From assembly GCF_003570715.1 (NCBI RefSeq), contig NZ_QXXQ01000001.1, positions 434,001-498,000 of the forward strand: DNA of 64,000 nucleotides, given 5' to 3'. The position numbers and the translations under genes are program-made. This DNA comes from Gemmobacter lutimaris (lineage in GTDB: Bacteria; Pseudomonadota; Alphaproteobacteria; Rhodobacterales; Rhodobacteraceae). This document shows positions 41,942 through 51,205 of the stretch, one piece after another (position 1 is the first letter of the stretch; every line of letters begins with the position of its first letter). The notes beneath the pieces are model-generated. The model ran no database searches. It worked only from the letters and a program-made list of their open reading frames with translations, and was not told the origin of the DNA.

Positions 41942-42531
41942 GCCCTGCGCCGCAAAATGAGGTGCAGCCAGATTGCGGGCTCGCCGCCAAAGCCACCGCC
42001 CTCGCGGAGGCGCAGGCCCAGCAACTCCCAACCAGACCCGCAGGCTTGCAGTAGCCATGCGGGATCTGGCCGGTTGAAATAGCGCCCGTGCGTATCCGGC
42101 CCCTCCGGCCCGCCCGTCTTGAAACTGGCGAAGAACAGGCCATTGGGGCGCAAGGCGGTATGGATCAGGGCCAGAATGCCGGAAAGCGCGCGCCGCGGCA
42201 CATGCAGAAGGCTCGCATTGGCCCAGACGGCGTCATATTCGGCTCGGGCCTCCAACGCCTCGAACCGCAAGACCCGCACCGGGCGGCCCAGCCGTTCAGT
42301 GGCGATCTGCGCCAAAGCCGCGCTGCCATCTGTGGGGTCCACCTCAAAGCCCGCCGCCAGCATCGCCGCCGCATCGTTCCCCGCACCACAGCCCAGTTCC
42401 AGAATGCGCGCACCGGGGGCAAGCCTCGCCAGAAACCCGGCCAGCGCCGGATGCGGCCGCTGGCTGCCTTCGGCGGCATAGCGCGACGCCTGCGCCTCGT
42501 AGAACAGCAGGGTTCCCGGATCGCCGGCCAT
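41827..42531 (-). CDS. class I SAM-dependent methyltransferase
   Basis: 234 residues. The SAM-binding motif I is RILELGCGAGNDAAAML, followed by acidic DPTDGS, YDAVWANASLLHVPR (motif IV) and LRPNGLFFASFKTG. Related enzymes usually end soon after the strand WLHLILRR; here the frame continues about 33 residues through DNA that is the end of the convergent yibQ-like gene, which looks like a lost stop codon. Substrate unknown. It follows the unknown protein gene by 9 bp and is probably in one message with it. Confidence 0.85.
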   Translation of the reverse strand: MAGDPGTLLFYEAQASRYAAEGSQRPHPALAGFLARLAPGARILELGCGAGNDAAAMLAAGFEVDPTDGSAALAQIATERLGRPVRVLRFEALEARAEYDAVWANASLLHVPRRALSGILALIHTALRPNGLFFASFKTGGPEGPDTHGRYFNRPDPAWLLQACGSGWELLGLRLREGGGFGGEPAIWLHLILRRRAYCASDRTAVSGASATEPARPSTDHSSSAAIVSGATVP

Positions 42532-42540
42532 GCCCCCGGC

Positions 42541-43413
42541 TCAGGGCGTGATCACGGTCACGCCGGGCAGGCTGGCGATATAGGCCATGTCGCGGTCATA
42601 GGTTTCGGTCATGACCGCCACCATATCCTCGGTCCAGTCCGGCAGACTGAAGGACATCTCGACCACATCGGGCCGCGCGAACTTGTCAAGGAAAGCCGAA
42701 ACCACGCGCCGCCGCTGTGCCACGCCCTGCGGCGGATGCTTTTCCATATAGGCCGCCATGCGGGTCATGCCATCGACCGTCATCACCGTGCCCAGCAATT
42801 CGTCCACGCCGTCAAGCTGCATTCCCGCAGGATGGCCGGAGACGGCTTGCAGCACCTCGGGCCAGATCAGCGGCGTATCCTCGTCGGCCCAGACGGTGAT
42901 CGGCACACCGGGATTGCGGTCGATCAGTTGCAGGATCAGATCGGACCAGCGCAGGCTTAGCGGGTCAGTGCCCTCGATGAATTCGGCGTAGTCGCGGCCG
43001 CGCTGGCGTCGGTGCAGTTCCGGCAGATAGGTGGCGGGGTTGCGCAGGCCCAGATGGAATTCTGCCTCGATCTCGGGGAAGATCTGGCAGATGGTGCGCA
43101 TCCGGTCGCCCCCGGTATGATAAAACCGCCCCTTCACCGCCCAGGCCGGGAAGGCAAGAAAATTCTCCCATGACAGGATCAGCCGGTTGGCCGCATCGGC
43201 CTCCATGATCTGATCCAGCAGATTGGCCTGCATTTCCATGCTGGCAGGCTGCCCCTTCAACTGGATCGCCGCATCGCGGATCAGGTTGCGATAGCGCCCC
43301 GGTTCGGGCACTTCGATCCCGGCCCCGGCCAGTTGATCGGCATTGCGGTGCAGCGTCCGAACCAGACGGTCGTCATCGGTGCAATGCACCCCAAGGTGAT
43401 AGGCGATACGCAT
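42541..43413 (-). CDS. conserved-looking protein of unknown function, 290 residues
   Basis: I do not recognise a family with confidence. The protein is soluble, without signal peptide, beginning MRIAYHLGVHCTDDDRLVRTLHRN. It has an alternating alpha/beta pattern with GRYRNLIRDAA, RLILSWENFLAFP, TICQIFPEIEAEFHLGLRNPATYLPELH and VPITVWADEDTPLIWPEVL. The LGLRNPATYLPELH block recalls the R-x-P-x(5)-Y element near the PAPS site of sulfotransferase-like proteins, but no P-loop is obvious. It is divergent from the iron-type permease and upstream of the methyltransferase on the same strand. Confidence 0.7.
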   Translation of the reverse strand: MRIAYHLGVHCTDDDRLVRTLHRNADQLAGAGIEVPEPGRYRNLIRDAAIQLKGQPASMEMQANLLDQIMEADAANRLILSWENFLAFPAWAVKGRFYHTGGDRMRTICQIFPEIEAEFHLGLRNPATYLPELHRRQRGRDYAEFIEGTDPLSLRWSDLILQLIDRNPGVPITVWADEDTPLIWPEVLQAVSGHPAGMQLDGVDELLGTVMTVDGMTRMAAYMEKHPPQGVAQRRRVVSAFLDKFARPDVVEMSFSLPDWTEDMVAVMTETYDRDMAYIASLPGVTVITP

Positions 43414-43501
43414 AAGGGCCTGCTGTGGCAGTTGCTGCTCGTTATCAGTGAATATACGGGGTTTTCTGGACAGATAAACCGCTTTCCTGTAATCGGGCCG
43501 A

Positions 43502-45160
43502 ATGATGCCCGAGCAAAAGACTCAGTCACCCTTCTTCTGCGCCCCGCGCCTGCCCGATGGCTGGACGCTGGCGGCGGCGATTATCGGGGTGGTCGTGCTG
43601 GCGCCTGTGATCTCGGTCGTCTGGATCGCCTTTCATCCGACCGAGAACATCTGGCCGCATCTGATGGCGACGGTGATGCCGCGCTATCTGGCGACGACCG
43701 GGCGGATGATGCTGGGCGTGGGGCTGCTGACCGCAGCGATGGGCACGGGGGCTGCCTGGCTGGTGACGATGTATCGTTTTCCCGGCGCGCGGTTCTTCGA
43801 CCGGGCGCTGCTGCTGCCGCTGGCAATTCCGGCCTATGTGGGGGCCTACGCGCTGGTGGATTTCTTCGATTACTCCGGTGCACTTCAGGTGGGTCTGCGG
43901 TCGCTGATGGGCTGGCAAAGCGCGCGGGACTACTGGTTTCCGCCCGTGCGGTCGGAAGGGGCGGCCATCGTCGTGCTGTCGGCGGCGCTTTATCCTTATG
44001 TATTTCTGCTGGCCCGCGCGGCCTTCCGCGAACAATCGGGCGGCTGCTACGAGGTGGCCCGCGCGCTGGGGTCCGGCCCCTGGGGCGTGTTCTTCCGCGT
44101 CGGCCTGCCGCTGGCCCGGCCCGCCATTGCCGCAGGCGTGGCCCTGGCGCTGATGGAAACGGTGGCCGATTACGGCACCGCCACCCATTTCGGGGTTCAG
44201 ACCCTGACCACGGGGCTGTTTTCCACATGGCTGACCACCGGCAACGCCGGGGGGGCGGCGCAGATCGCGGGCGTTTCGCTGACGGTGATCGTGCTGCTGC
44301 TGGGGCTGGAACGCTGGAGCCGCCGCAACGCCCGCTTTCACGGCTCAGCCCGGCAGGCCCGCCCGGTCGAGCCGCAGCCGATTCGCGGCGCGCGGCGCTG
44401 GCTGGCAACGGTGGCCTGCGCCCTGCCCTTCGCCATGGGGTTCGTGCTGCCGGTCGCGGTGATGACCGGCCACGCCATCCGCAAACCCGAGGCCTGGGTC
44501 TCGCCCGGTCTGGGCCGCGCGCTGGTCAATACGCTGGTCACCGGCGGGTTGGCCGCCGCGCTGACCGTGGGGGCAGCGCTGATCATGGTCTATGGCCTGC
44601 GGTTGCGCGGACGTGGATTGCCGCGCTGGATCCTGCCGATCACGGCGCTTGGATATGCCGCGCCGGGGGCGGTTCTGGCGCTGGGTCTGCTGATCCCGCT
44701 TGCGACCTTCGACCACTGGTTCGCCGATACTCTGGCCGCGACGACCGGATGGGACCCCGGACTGTTGCTGACGGGCACCGCTGCCGCGCTGGTGCTGGCC
44801 TATGCGCTGCGCTTCTTCGGCATTGCACAGGGCGCGGTGGATGCCGCCTTTGGCCGCGTTTCGCCCAACCTGCCCTTGGCAGCACGGGCGCTGGGGCGCA
44901 GCCCTGCGCGGGTGCTGCGCGACGTTTATCTGCCGTTGATGCGCGGATCGGTCGCCACCGCGCTGCTGGTGGTCTTTGTCGATTGCGTGAAGGAACTACC
45001 CGCGACGCTGCTGCTGCGCCCCTTCAACTACAACACCCTTGCCACCCGGGTGTTTGAACTGGCCAGCCTTGAACGGCTGGGCGAGGCCGCACCCGCCGCG
45101 TTGCTGGTCATGGGCGTCGGGCTGATCGCTGTGCTTCTGGTTGCCCGGAACGAGGGCTGA
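43502..45160 (+). CDS. iron(III)-type ABC transporter permease with two fused permease domains
   Basis: 552-residue inner-membrane protein, about twelve helices, with two EAA-type loops for contact with the ATPase ([27 protein letters not shown] and [22 protein letters not shown]). This matches FbpB/AfuB/SfuB ferric permeases; also present is [23 protein letters not shown], typical of them. No binding protein or ATPase is adjacent, so partners lie elsewhere. The start is one of two consecutive ATGs, with a weak ribosome site. Upstream 88 bp show no iron-box that I can name. Confidence 0.9.
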   Translation: MMPEQKTQSPFFCAPRLPDGWTLAAAIIGVVVLAPVISVVWIAFHPTENIWPHLMATVMPRYLATTGRMMLGVGLLTAAMGTGAAWLVTMYRFPGARFFDRALLLPLAIPAYVGAYALVDFFDYSGALQVGLRSLMGWQSARDYWFPPVRSEGAAIVVLSAALYPYVFLLARAAFREQSGGCYEVARALGSGPWGVFFRVGLPLARPAIAAGVALALMETVADYGTATHFGVQTLTTGLFSTWLTTGNAGGAAQIAGVSLTVIVLLLGLERWSRRNARFHGSARQARPVEPQPIRGARRWLATVACALPFAMGFVLPVAVMTGHAIRKPEAWVSPGLGRALVNTLVTGGLAAALTVGAALIMVYGLRLRGRGLPRWILPITALGYAAPGAVLALGLLIPLATFDHWFADTLAATTGWDPGLLLTGTAAALVLAYALRFFGIAQGAVDAAFGRVSPNLPLAARALGRSPARVLRDVYLPLMRGSVATALLVVFVDCVKELPATLLLRPFNYNTLATRVFELASLERLGEAAPAALLVMGVGLIAVLLVARNEG

Positions 45161-45242
45161 GGCACCTTTGTCGCATGCCGCCGCTTTCGCTTTGCGCGGG
45201 CAGCGCAATCGGCTAGGCAGGGCAGGAAACCGGGAAAGGCGC

Positions 45243-45878
45243 ATGACCGCGAAAGATTATCGGGTATCTGACCTTGCCGTGGCACGCGGCGGTCTGGTGG
45301 TGCTGGAGGGCGTGGGCTTCACCCTGCGCGCAGGGCATGCACTGGTTCTGCGCGGGCCGAATGGCGTGGGCAAGACCACCCTGTTGCGCACACTGGCCGG
45401 ATTGCAGCCGCCCGCTGCGGGCGACATCGGCCTGCCGCCCGAGGCCATCGCCTATGCCGCCCATGCCGACGGGCTGAAAGCCACGCTGAGCGTGGCGGAA
45501 AACCTTGCCTTCTGGGCAGCGATCTACGGCACCGACCGGGTTGAAACCGCGCTGGACCGCATGAACCTGCGCGATCTGCGCGACCGCAGTGCGGCAAACC
45601 TGTCCGCTGGACAGAAACGGCGGCTGGGGCTGGCGCGGCTGCTGGTCTCGGGGCGTCCGGTGTGGATGCTGGATGAACCGACCGTCAGCCTCGACGCTGC
45701 CTCGGTCGCGCTGTTCGCCGATGTGGTGCGCGGCCATCTGGCGGAAGGCGGTGCCGCGCTGATGGCGACCCATATCGACCTTGGCCTGACCGAGGCCGAG
45801 GTGCTGGATCTGACCCCCTTCAAGGCGCGCGGGCAGGCGGCGGGCACGGCCTCCGACTTTGACGAGGCTTTCGCATGA
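45243..45878 (+). CDS. ccmA: heme exporter ATPase CcmA
   Basis: 211-residue ABC ATPase of cytochrome c maturation system I; with CcmB it drives release of holo-CcmE from CcmCD. Walker [10 protein letters not shown], signature [15 protein letters not shown] and Walker [13 protein letters not shown] are present, followed by [16 protein letters not shown] precedes the ATG by 4 nt. First gene of ccmABCDG; its stop overlaps ccmB by 4 bp. Same order as helABC-orf52-helX in Rhodobacter capsulatus. Confidence 0.95.
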   Translation: MTAKDYRVSDLAVARGGLVVLEGVGFTLRAGHALVLRGPNGVGKTTLLRTLAGLQPPAAGDIGLPPEAIAYAAHADGLKATLSVAENLAFWAAIYGTDRVETALDRMNLRDLRDRSAANLSAGQKRRLGLARLLVSGRPVWMLDEPTVSLDAASVALFADVVRGHLAEGGAALMATHIDLGLTEAEVLDLTPFKARGQAAGTASDFDEAFA

Positions 45879-46531
45879 TCGCCCTTCTGCTGCGTGACCT
45901 GAGGCTGGCCGTGCGTGCCGGGGGCGGCTTTGGCCTTGGGCTTGCCTTCTTCCTGCTGGTGGCGGTGCTGGTGCCGCTAGGCGTCGGGCCGGAAGGCGGG
46001 ACGCTGGCGAAGATCGCGCCGGGCATCCTGTGGGTCGGCGCCCTGCTGGCGTGCCTTCTGAGCCTCGACCGCATCTTCGCGCTGGATTTCGAGGATGGCT
46101 CGCTGGACCTGCTGGCCACCGCCCCGATCCCGCTGGAAGGCGCGGTGGCGATCAAATCCGCCGCGCACTGGCTGGTGACCGGGCTGCCGCTGACGCTGGC
46201 CGCGCCGGTGCTGGGGGTGCTGCTGCATCTGCCCGGCAACGGCTACCTCTGGCTCGTCGCCTCATTGGCTCTGGGCACCCCTGCCCTGTCGGTCATCGGC
46301 ACCTTCGGCGCGGCGCTGACCGTGGGGCTGAAACGTGGCGGGTTGTTGCTGAGCCTGCTGGTCCTGCCGCTTTACGTTCCAACGCTGATCTTCGGCGCCG
46401 AGGTCGTCAAACGTGGCGCCGCCGGAATGGCGGTGGAGGTGCCTCTGCTGCTGCTGGCGGGCATCACGCTGGGGGCGGCGGCCGTGCTGCCCTTCGCTTC
46501 GGCCCTTGCCCTGCGCATCAATCTGCGGTGA
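45875..46531 (+). CDS. ccmB: heme exporter subunit CcmB
   Basis: 218-residue membrane protein with six helices and the CcmB opening [26 protein letters not shown], then [31 protein letters not shown] and [14 protein letters not shown]. Membrane partner of CcmA. ATGA overlap with ccmA shows coupled translation. Confidence 0.96.
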   Translation: MIALLLRDLRLAVRAGGGFGLGLAFFLLVAVLVPLGVGPEGGTLAKIAPGILWVGALLACLLSLDRIFALDFEDGSLDLLATAPIPLEGAVAIKSAAHWLVTGLPLTLAAPVLGVLLHLPGNGYLWLVASLALGTPALSVIGTFGAALTVGLKRGGLLLSLLVLPLYVPTLIFGAEVVKRGAAGMAVEVPLLLLAGITLGAAAVLPFASALALRINLR

Positions 46532-46582
46532 TCCTGCCCGATGCCGCTTGCCGCACAACGAAACTGGATTTAGCGAGGCCCC

Positions 46583-47314
46583 ATGTCGCTCTGGGAATAT
46601 GCCAATCCGAAGAAGTTCATGCAGACCGCCGCACGGGTTCTGCCCGTGGTCAGCCTGCTGGCCGCGATCTGCATGGTCGGCGGGCTGGTCTGGGGGTTCT
46701 TCTTCACGCCCGATGATTACAAACAGGGCGCGACGGTGAAGATCATCTTCCTCCATGTGCCCGCCGCCATGATGGCGATCAATGTCTGGGGCATGATGCT
46801 GGTCACCTCGCTGGTCTGGATCGTGCGGCGCCACCATGTCAGCGCGCTGGCCGCTCGTGCCGCCGCACCGCTGGGCATGACCTTCACCCTGATTGCGCTG
46901 GTGACCGGCGCGCTGTGGGGGCAACCGATGTGGGGGACGTGGTGGGAATGGGACCCGCGTCTGACCTCGTTCCTTATCCTGTTCCTGTTCTACCTTGGCT
47001 ATGTCGCGCTGTGGCAGGCGGTGGAGAACCCCGATACCGCCGCCGACCTGACCAGCGTGCTGTGCATCGTGGGGTCGGTCTTCGCCGCACTCAGCCGTTA
47101 TGCGGTGAAGTTCTGGAATCAGGGGCTGCATCAGGATTCGACCATCATGAAGGTGGGCGAGAAAGACCCGCTGGACCCGGCCTATTACTGGCCGCTGATC
47201 ATCTGCATCGCGGGCTTCATCCTGACCTTCGTCGCACTGGTGCTCTTGCGCACCGTCACCGAAATCCGCGCTCGCCGTCTGGCGGTGCTGACGGCACGGG
47301 AAAGGCTGGCCTGA
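46583..47314 (+). CDS. ccmC: heme handling protein CcmC
   Basis: 243-residue membrane protein that loads heme on CcmE. Six helices and the tryptophan-rich WGTWWEWDPRLTSFLILFLFYLGY periplasmic motif; conserved heme-ligand histidines lie in IIFLHVPAAMMA and in the later loop (SRYAVKFWNQGLHQ). It is 51 bp after ccmB and overlaps ccmD by one base (TGATG). Confidence 0.96.
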   Translation: MSLWEYANPKKFMQTAARVLPVVSLLAAICMVGGLVWGFFFTPDDYKQGATVKIIFLHVPAAMMAINVWGMMLVTSLVWIVRRHHVSALAARAAAPLGMTFTLIALVTGALWGQPMWGTWWEWDPRLTSFLILFLFYLGYVALWQAVENPDTAADLTSVLCIVGSVFAALSRYAVKFWNQGLHQDSTIMKVGEKDPLDPAYYWPLIICIAGFILTFVALVLLRTVTEIRARRLAVLTARERLA

Positions 47315-47466
47315 TGCCCGATCTTGGCAAATATGCGGGGCCGGTGCTTGGCTCTTACGCGGTGACGATCGGGCTGATCGTCCTTGTGGTCGCGCTGTCG
47401 GTCTGGCGGTCGCGGCGAATGAAACGCGCGCTTGAAGCCGTCGAGGCGCGCGCGGGGAGGAAATGA
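47314..47466 (+). CDS. ccmD: heme exporter small subunit CcmD
   Basis: 50 residues: MPDLGKYAGPVLGSYAVTIG, one transmembrane helix (IGLIVLVVALSVW) and a basic cytoplasmic tail RSRRMKRALEAVEARAGRK, exactly the CcmD pattern (orf52 of R. capsulatus). It stabilises the CcmC-CcmE complex. The start overlaps the ccmC stop and the stop is followed one base later by ccmG. Confidence 0.92.
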   Translation: MPDLGKYAGPVLGSYAVTIGLIVLVVALSVWRSRRMKRALEAVEARAGRK

Positions 47467-47467
47467 C

Positions 47468-47995
47468 ATGTCGCGTATCCTGATGATCCTGCCGCCGCTG
47501 GTTTTCGCGGCGCTGGCGGCGATGTTCTGGCTGGGCATGCAGCGCGATGACCCCGATGCCCTGCCCTCGACCCTCGTCGGACGGGCCGCGCCAGTGTTGC
47601 AGGTGGGTGCGCTTGGTAATCACGCGGCACTGACCCACGACGCGCTGACAGCGCCGGGGGTGAAGCTCCTGAACTTCTGGGCGAGCTGGTGCGCGCCCTG
47701 CCGGGCCGAACATCCGATGCTGAAACAGTTGCAGGCCGAAGGCGTGACCATCCTTGGCGTGAACTACAAGGACAAGCCCGATCAGGCCGAGGCGTTTCTG
47801 GCCGAACTGGGCAATCCCTATGCCGCCATCGGCACCGACAGCGGCCGCATGGCGCTGGAATGGGGTGTCTATGGCGTGCCGGAAACCTTTGTCATCGACG
47901 GCGAGGGCAAGATCGTCCTGCGCTATGCTGGGCCGATTACCGCGCAGGAGCTTGAGCGGGTGATCCGCCCCGCGCTGACCAAGGCGGCGGAATAA
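47468..47995 (+). CDS. ccmG: thiol:disulfide interchange protein CcmG (DsbE, HelX)
   Basis: 175-residue membrane-anchored periplasmic thioredoxin that reduces apocytochrome c cysteines before heme attachment. Membrane anchor ILMILPPLVFAALAAMFWL, redox motif NFWASWCAPCRAEHPML, GVNYKDKPDQA and the cis-proline VYGVPETFVIDGEG. GGGAGGAAATG precedes the start. The ccmE, ccmF and ccmH genes are not in this window, as in Rhodobacter, where they lie apart. Confidence 0.96.
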   Translation: MSRILMILPPLVFAALAAMFWLGMQRDDPDALPSTLVGRAAPVLQVGALGNHAALTHDALTAPGVKLLNFWASWCAPCRAEHPMLKQLQAEGVTILGVNYKDKPDQAEAFLAELGNPYAAIGTDSGRMALEWGVYGVPETFVIDGEGKIVLRYAGPITAQELERVIRPALTKAAE

Positions 47996-48094
47996 ACCGC
48001 AGACTTGATACCGATCATGGCGCGCGAGACCGTTTCGCGCTTGCCTGTCCCTGAAACCGGCGGCTGGAGGGCCGCCGCAGAGGTGGAGGGCACC

Positions 48095-49981
48095 ATGAGC
48101 TATCAGCCGAAACGTATCCTGACCGATCTGGTCATCAACCAGCCAAGCGAGACATCGGAAAGCGATCCGCGCCTGACGGTGCTGGCCGATGGTCGCATGG
48201 TCGCGGTCTGGGCATCGTCGCATGAGGCGGCCTATCTGGGGCTGGAAGGCTGGGACATCGCGGACAGTTATTTCCGCATCCTTGGCGCCGATGGCCGCCC
48301 CGAGGGCGAGGTGACGCGGATCAACACCGCGCGCGTCGGCTCGCAGGTCAGCGCCGAGGTGGCCGCCCTGCCCGATGGCGGGTTCATCGTCACCTATGCG
48401 GGGGTGCCCCTGAAAAGCGGGCTGGCCCAGATCGGCTTTCAGCGTTTCGATGCGACGGGCGCGGCGGTTGGCGGCGAAACGATTGTCAGCGGGGATATGT
48501 CCACCTTTTCCGCCATGAACCCTTCGGTTGCGGTTCTGGAAGACGGTGGCTTCCTCGTCACCTGGCAGTCAGGCAAGAATCTGGCGGGCGGCTATGCCGA
48601 CGGTGACCGCGAGGGCGTCTATGCCCGGTTGTTCGATGCCGACGGGCTGGCAGTCGGTGGCAGCTTCGCCGTGACGCAGGAAGTGACGGACTGGCAACAG
48701 AACCCCGTCGCGCTGCGTCTGTCGGATGGGGCCGTGCTGATCGCGTGGCATGGCAAGGCGCTGGATGGCGAAAGCCCCGCCTTGGGCGTGCGGGCCCGTG
48801 TGTTCGAGGAAGACGGCACGCCGCGCGGCGGGGAATTCCTGCTGAACGCGGAAAGCGGCAGCACACTCACCTCCGGCTCGCCACAGCTCAACCCCTCGCT
48901 GGCCGCGCTGCCGGATGGCGGTTTCGTCGCGGTCTGGGAAGGCAGCGCGCAGGCGCCCGACAATTCGAGCTGGGGCATCTTTGCCCGGATCTTCGATGCG
49001 GACGGAACGGCAAGCGACCCGGAATTCGGCGTCAACACGGCGCGCACGCAAAACCAGACCCGGCCCGAGGTCGCCGTTCTGGCCGATGGCGGTTTCGTGG
49101 TGGTATGGCAAAGCGACTTCCTGACCGACGGCTGGACAACAGCAGTGCGCGGCCAGCGTTATGCTGCGGATGGCACAGCCGTCGGCAGCGAATTCGGCGT
49201 GAACCAGACCCCGATGTCCTCGTGGAAATACAGCCAGATCGACGTGGCTGCGCAGAAGGATGGCGGCTTTACCGTCACCTACATGCTCGCCGACCCGGAG
49301 GTGACGAGCAATCCCTATGACATTGTGGTCAGCCGCTTCGCCCCGGAATGGTTCGGCACATTGGCAGCCGAGCGTCTGCTGGGCACAGGCAAGGGGGATC
49401 GGCTTTATGGGCTTGCGGGCAACGATTCGATTTTCGGCCAAACCGGCAACGACACGATTGACGGCGGCACAGGCCACGACCAGATCAGCGGCGGCGCCGG
49501 GAATGACCGGCTGACCGGCGCAGGCGGAAATGATCGCCTTGGCGGCGCTACCGGCAATGACCTGCTGCTGGGTGGCACCGGGCACGACACACTGAACGGC
49601 GACAAGGGGGATGACCGGCTGGAAGGCGGCGCCGACCGTGACCGGCTCAACGGTGGCGCCGGGGCAGATGTGCTGAAGGGGGGCGGTGGGGCCGACGTGC
49701 TGGATGGCGGCACCGGCCGCGACGTGATGACCGGCGGCACCGGCAACGACGTCTTCGTTTTCGCCAAGGGCGATGGCGGGGACCGGATCACCGATTTCGG
49801 CACCGGCGCCGACCGGATCGACCTTGGCGATCTGGCCAGTGTCACCAGCTGGCGCGACCTGCGGCTGCACCACCTTCAGGAGGGTGCGGAGGGCGTGACC
49901 ATCCTTGGCGGCAACGGCGACCGGCTGCTTATCGCAGGCGCCACGCTTGCCAGTCTGGAAGCTGCGGATTTCATCTTCTGA
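48095..49981 (+). CDS. RTX calcium-binding secreted protein with propeller-like N-terminal repeats
   Basis: 628 residues from the ATG preceded by GGAGG at 6 nt. Residues 1-425 contain about seven repeats with a D-G-G-F-hydrophobic-W core (LADGRMVAVW, LPDGGFIVTY, LEDGGFLVTW, LSDGAVLIAW, LPDGGFVAVW, LADGGFVVVW, QKDGGFTVTY), suggesting a beta-propeller. Residues about 428-555 are GGxGxDxLxG nonapeptides that bind calcium. The end (DRITDFGTGADRIDLGDL, then LEAADFIF) is the usual type I secretion tail. No catalytic domain is visible, and no ABC/HlyD exporter is nearby. Probably a surface or extracellular binding protein. Confidence 0.85.
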   Translation: MSYQPKRILTDLVINQPSETSESDPRLTVLADGRMVAVWASSHEAAYLGLEGWDIADSYFRILGADGRPEGEVTRINTARVGSQVSAEVAALPDGGFIVTYAGVPLKSGLAQIGFQRFDATGAAVGGETIVSGDMSTFSAMNPSVAVLEDGGFLVTWQSGKNLAGGYADGDREGVYARLFDADGLAVGGSFAVTQEVTDWQQNPVALRLSDGAVLIAWHGKALDGESPALGVRARVFEEDGTPRGGEFLLNAESGSTLTSGSPQLNPSLAALPDGGFVAVWEGSAQAPDNSSWGIFARIFDADGTASDPEFGVNTARTQNQTRPEVAVLADGGFVVVWQSDFLTDGWTTAVRGQRYAADGTAVGSEFGVNQTPMSSWKYSQIDVAAQKDGGFTVTYMLADPEVTSNPYDIVVSRFAPEWFGTLAAERLLGTGKGDRLYGLAGNDSIFGQTGNDTIDGGTGHDQISGGAGNDRLTGAGGNDRLGGATGNDLLLGGTGHDTLNGDKGDDRLEGGADRDRLNGGAGADVLKGGGGADVLDGGTGRDVMTGGTGNDVFVFAKGDGGDRITDFGTGADRIDLGDLASVTSWRDLRLHHLQEGAEGVTILGGNGDRLLIAGATLASLEAADFIF

Positions 49982-50155
49982 AACGCGAATACCCGGCTCA
50001 GGGGCGGGATGCGTCCCTGAGCCGCCCCCACCGGAACAGCGTGGAAGTCGGCGCCACGCCATCGGGGTAGCCTGCATTGCGGCGCAACCCGCCTTGCCAT
50101 AGCTGCGGCGAGACATTCTATTGAACCATCAACCTGTCGGAAAGGCACACACAGC

Positions 50156-50572
50156 ATGATCGCCTATGTCACAGTCGGTGCGGACGATATGGCGCGCGCG
50201 AAACGATTTTACTCGGCCTTCCTGTCGGCCCTTGGCTACGGGCTTGAGGAAGGCCCCGAGGGCCTGACCTACACCCTGCCCACAGAACCGGGACAGGCTG
50301 CGGCCTTTCCTGATTTCTATGTCAAAACGCCCTTCGATGGCGGCCCGGCCTCCGTCGGGAATGGATCAATGGTGGCCTTCGAAGCGCGCGATCAAACACA
50401 GGTGCGCGACCTTCACGCCGCCGCACTTCTTGCCGGGGGATCGGACGAAGGCCAGCCGGGCTTTCGCGCCGCCTATGGACCTCGGTTCTATGTCGGCTAT
50501 CTGCGTGACCCACAGGGCAACAAGATCGCCCTTTTCTCCAGCAACAGGGATGAGCCGGGACGGGACGGCTAA
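50156..50572 (+). CDS. VOC/glyoxalase family protein
   Basis: 138 residues, one vicinal-oxygen-chelate fold: IAYVTVGADDMARAKRFYSAFLSALGY at the start and RFYVGYLRDPQGNKIALFS at the end. Members bind metal and act on small substrates or give antibiotic or stress resistance; no specific activity can be assigned. GGAAAGG lies about 12 nt before the ATG. It stands alone, followed by 131 bp without a gene before the tRNA. Confidence 0.88.
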   Translation: MIAYVTVGADDMARAKRFYSAFLSALGYGLEEGPEGLTYTLPTEPGQAAAFPDFYVKTPFDGGPASVGNGSMVAFEARDQTQVRDLHAAALLAGGSDEGQPGFRAAYGPRFYVGYLRDPQGNKIALFSSNRDEPGRDG

Positions 50573-50703
50573 AGCTGCCGCGTTACGGCTCGCAACACGC
50601 CGCTCGGCCGGTTCTCCATCACTGGCTGCGCGGGGGCAGGAAAAACGGGTGCGCAATATACGCACACGCCCTGGCAAAGATAGCAACAATTTTGCTGAAG
50701 ATG

Positions 50704-50780
50704 GTACCGACTCCCCGGCTCGAACGGGGGACCCCCAGATCCACAATCTGGTGCTCTAACCTACTGAGCTAAGTCGGCAC
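50704..50780 (-). tRNA. tRNA-His (GUG)
   Basis: 77 nt on the minus strand including the extra 5' G(-1) opposite C73 that marks tRNA-His. Acceptor UGCCGAC/GUCGGUA, D-arm with AGCUCAGUAGGUUAGAGC, anticodon stem-loop CCAGA-UUGUGGA-UCUGG with GUG (50744-50742), T-arm with GUUCGAGCC. CCA is not fully encoded. Confidence 0.95.
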
Positions 50781-50856
50781 TTGCGGGCGATTTAGCCCCC
50801 CCGGCGGGGGAATGCAACCCCCTCGCGTGCTTGCCATGACGGTTTTTCGACGCTAA

Positions 50857-50957
50857 AGCGTTTCGGGAATTACCTGAGCCATGAAACATCGCCCAAAGCC
50901 CCCCAAGCATTGAAGATGCGGCAGGATTTCGGCGATTCAGGGTTTCCCCGAAACGCT
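50857..50957. mobile_element. MITE-like element with terminal inverted repeats
   Basis: Begins AGCGTTTCGGGAA and ends TTCCCCGAAACGCT, a near-perfect 13-14 bp terminal inverted repeat enclosing about 75 bp without an ORF; similarity of the arms extends further inward (ACCTGA against CCCTGA). It lies between tRNA-His and the DUF6324 gene. No clear target-site duplication is seen. It could also be a structured intergenic repeat rather than a transposable element. Confidence 0.5.
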
Positions 50958-50989
50958 CTGGGTCACGAGAACGGAAAACGGAGAATGCC

Positions 50990-51205
50990 ATGAGCATCAA
51001 TGACCAGAGTGAAATCGCCGCGAACCTGCAAATCGGCCCGACCGATGAAGGCATGGTGCGAATCTATGTCGAGGCGGAAGGCGGGATCGAACTGCCGCTG
51101 GATTTCGACCCGGACGAGGCCGAAGAAATCGCCGAAGAACTGCGTGCCGCCGCAGAAGCCGCCCGCGCCATGGGCGCCCCCGCCCCTAAGGGGAAAAAGC
51201 GCTGA
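50990..51205 (+). CDS. small acidic DUF6324 protein
   Basis: 71 residues, MSINDQSEIAANLQIGPTDE, a short beta-rich part (VRIYVEAEGGIELPLDF) and an acidic/Ala helix (DPDEAEEIAEELRAAAEAARAM) ending in a basic tail GKKR. I recall the family as DUF6324, restricted to Rhodobacteraceae and relatives. GGAG lies 7 nt before the ATG. The 3' end overlaps the convergent mmcB by 20 bp. Function unknown. Confidence 0.72.
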   Translation: MSINDQSEIAANLQIGPTDEGMVRIYVEAEGGIELPLDFDPDEAEEIAEELRAAAEAARAMGAPAPKGKKR

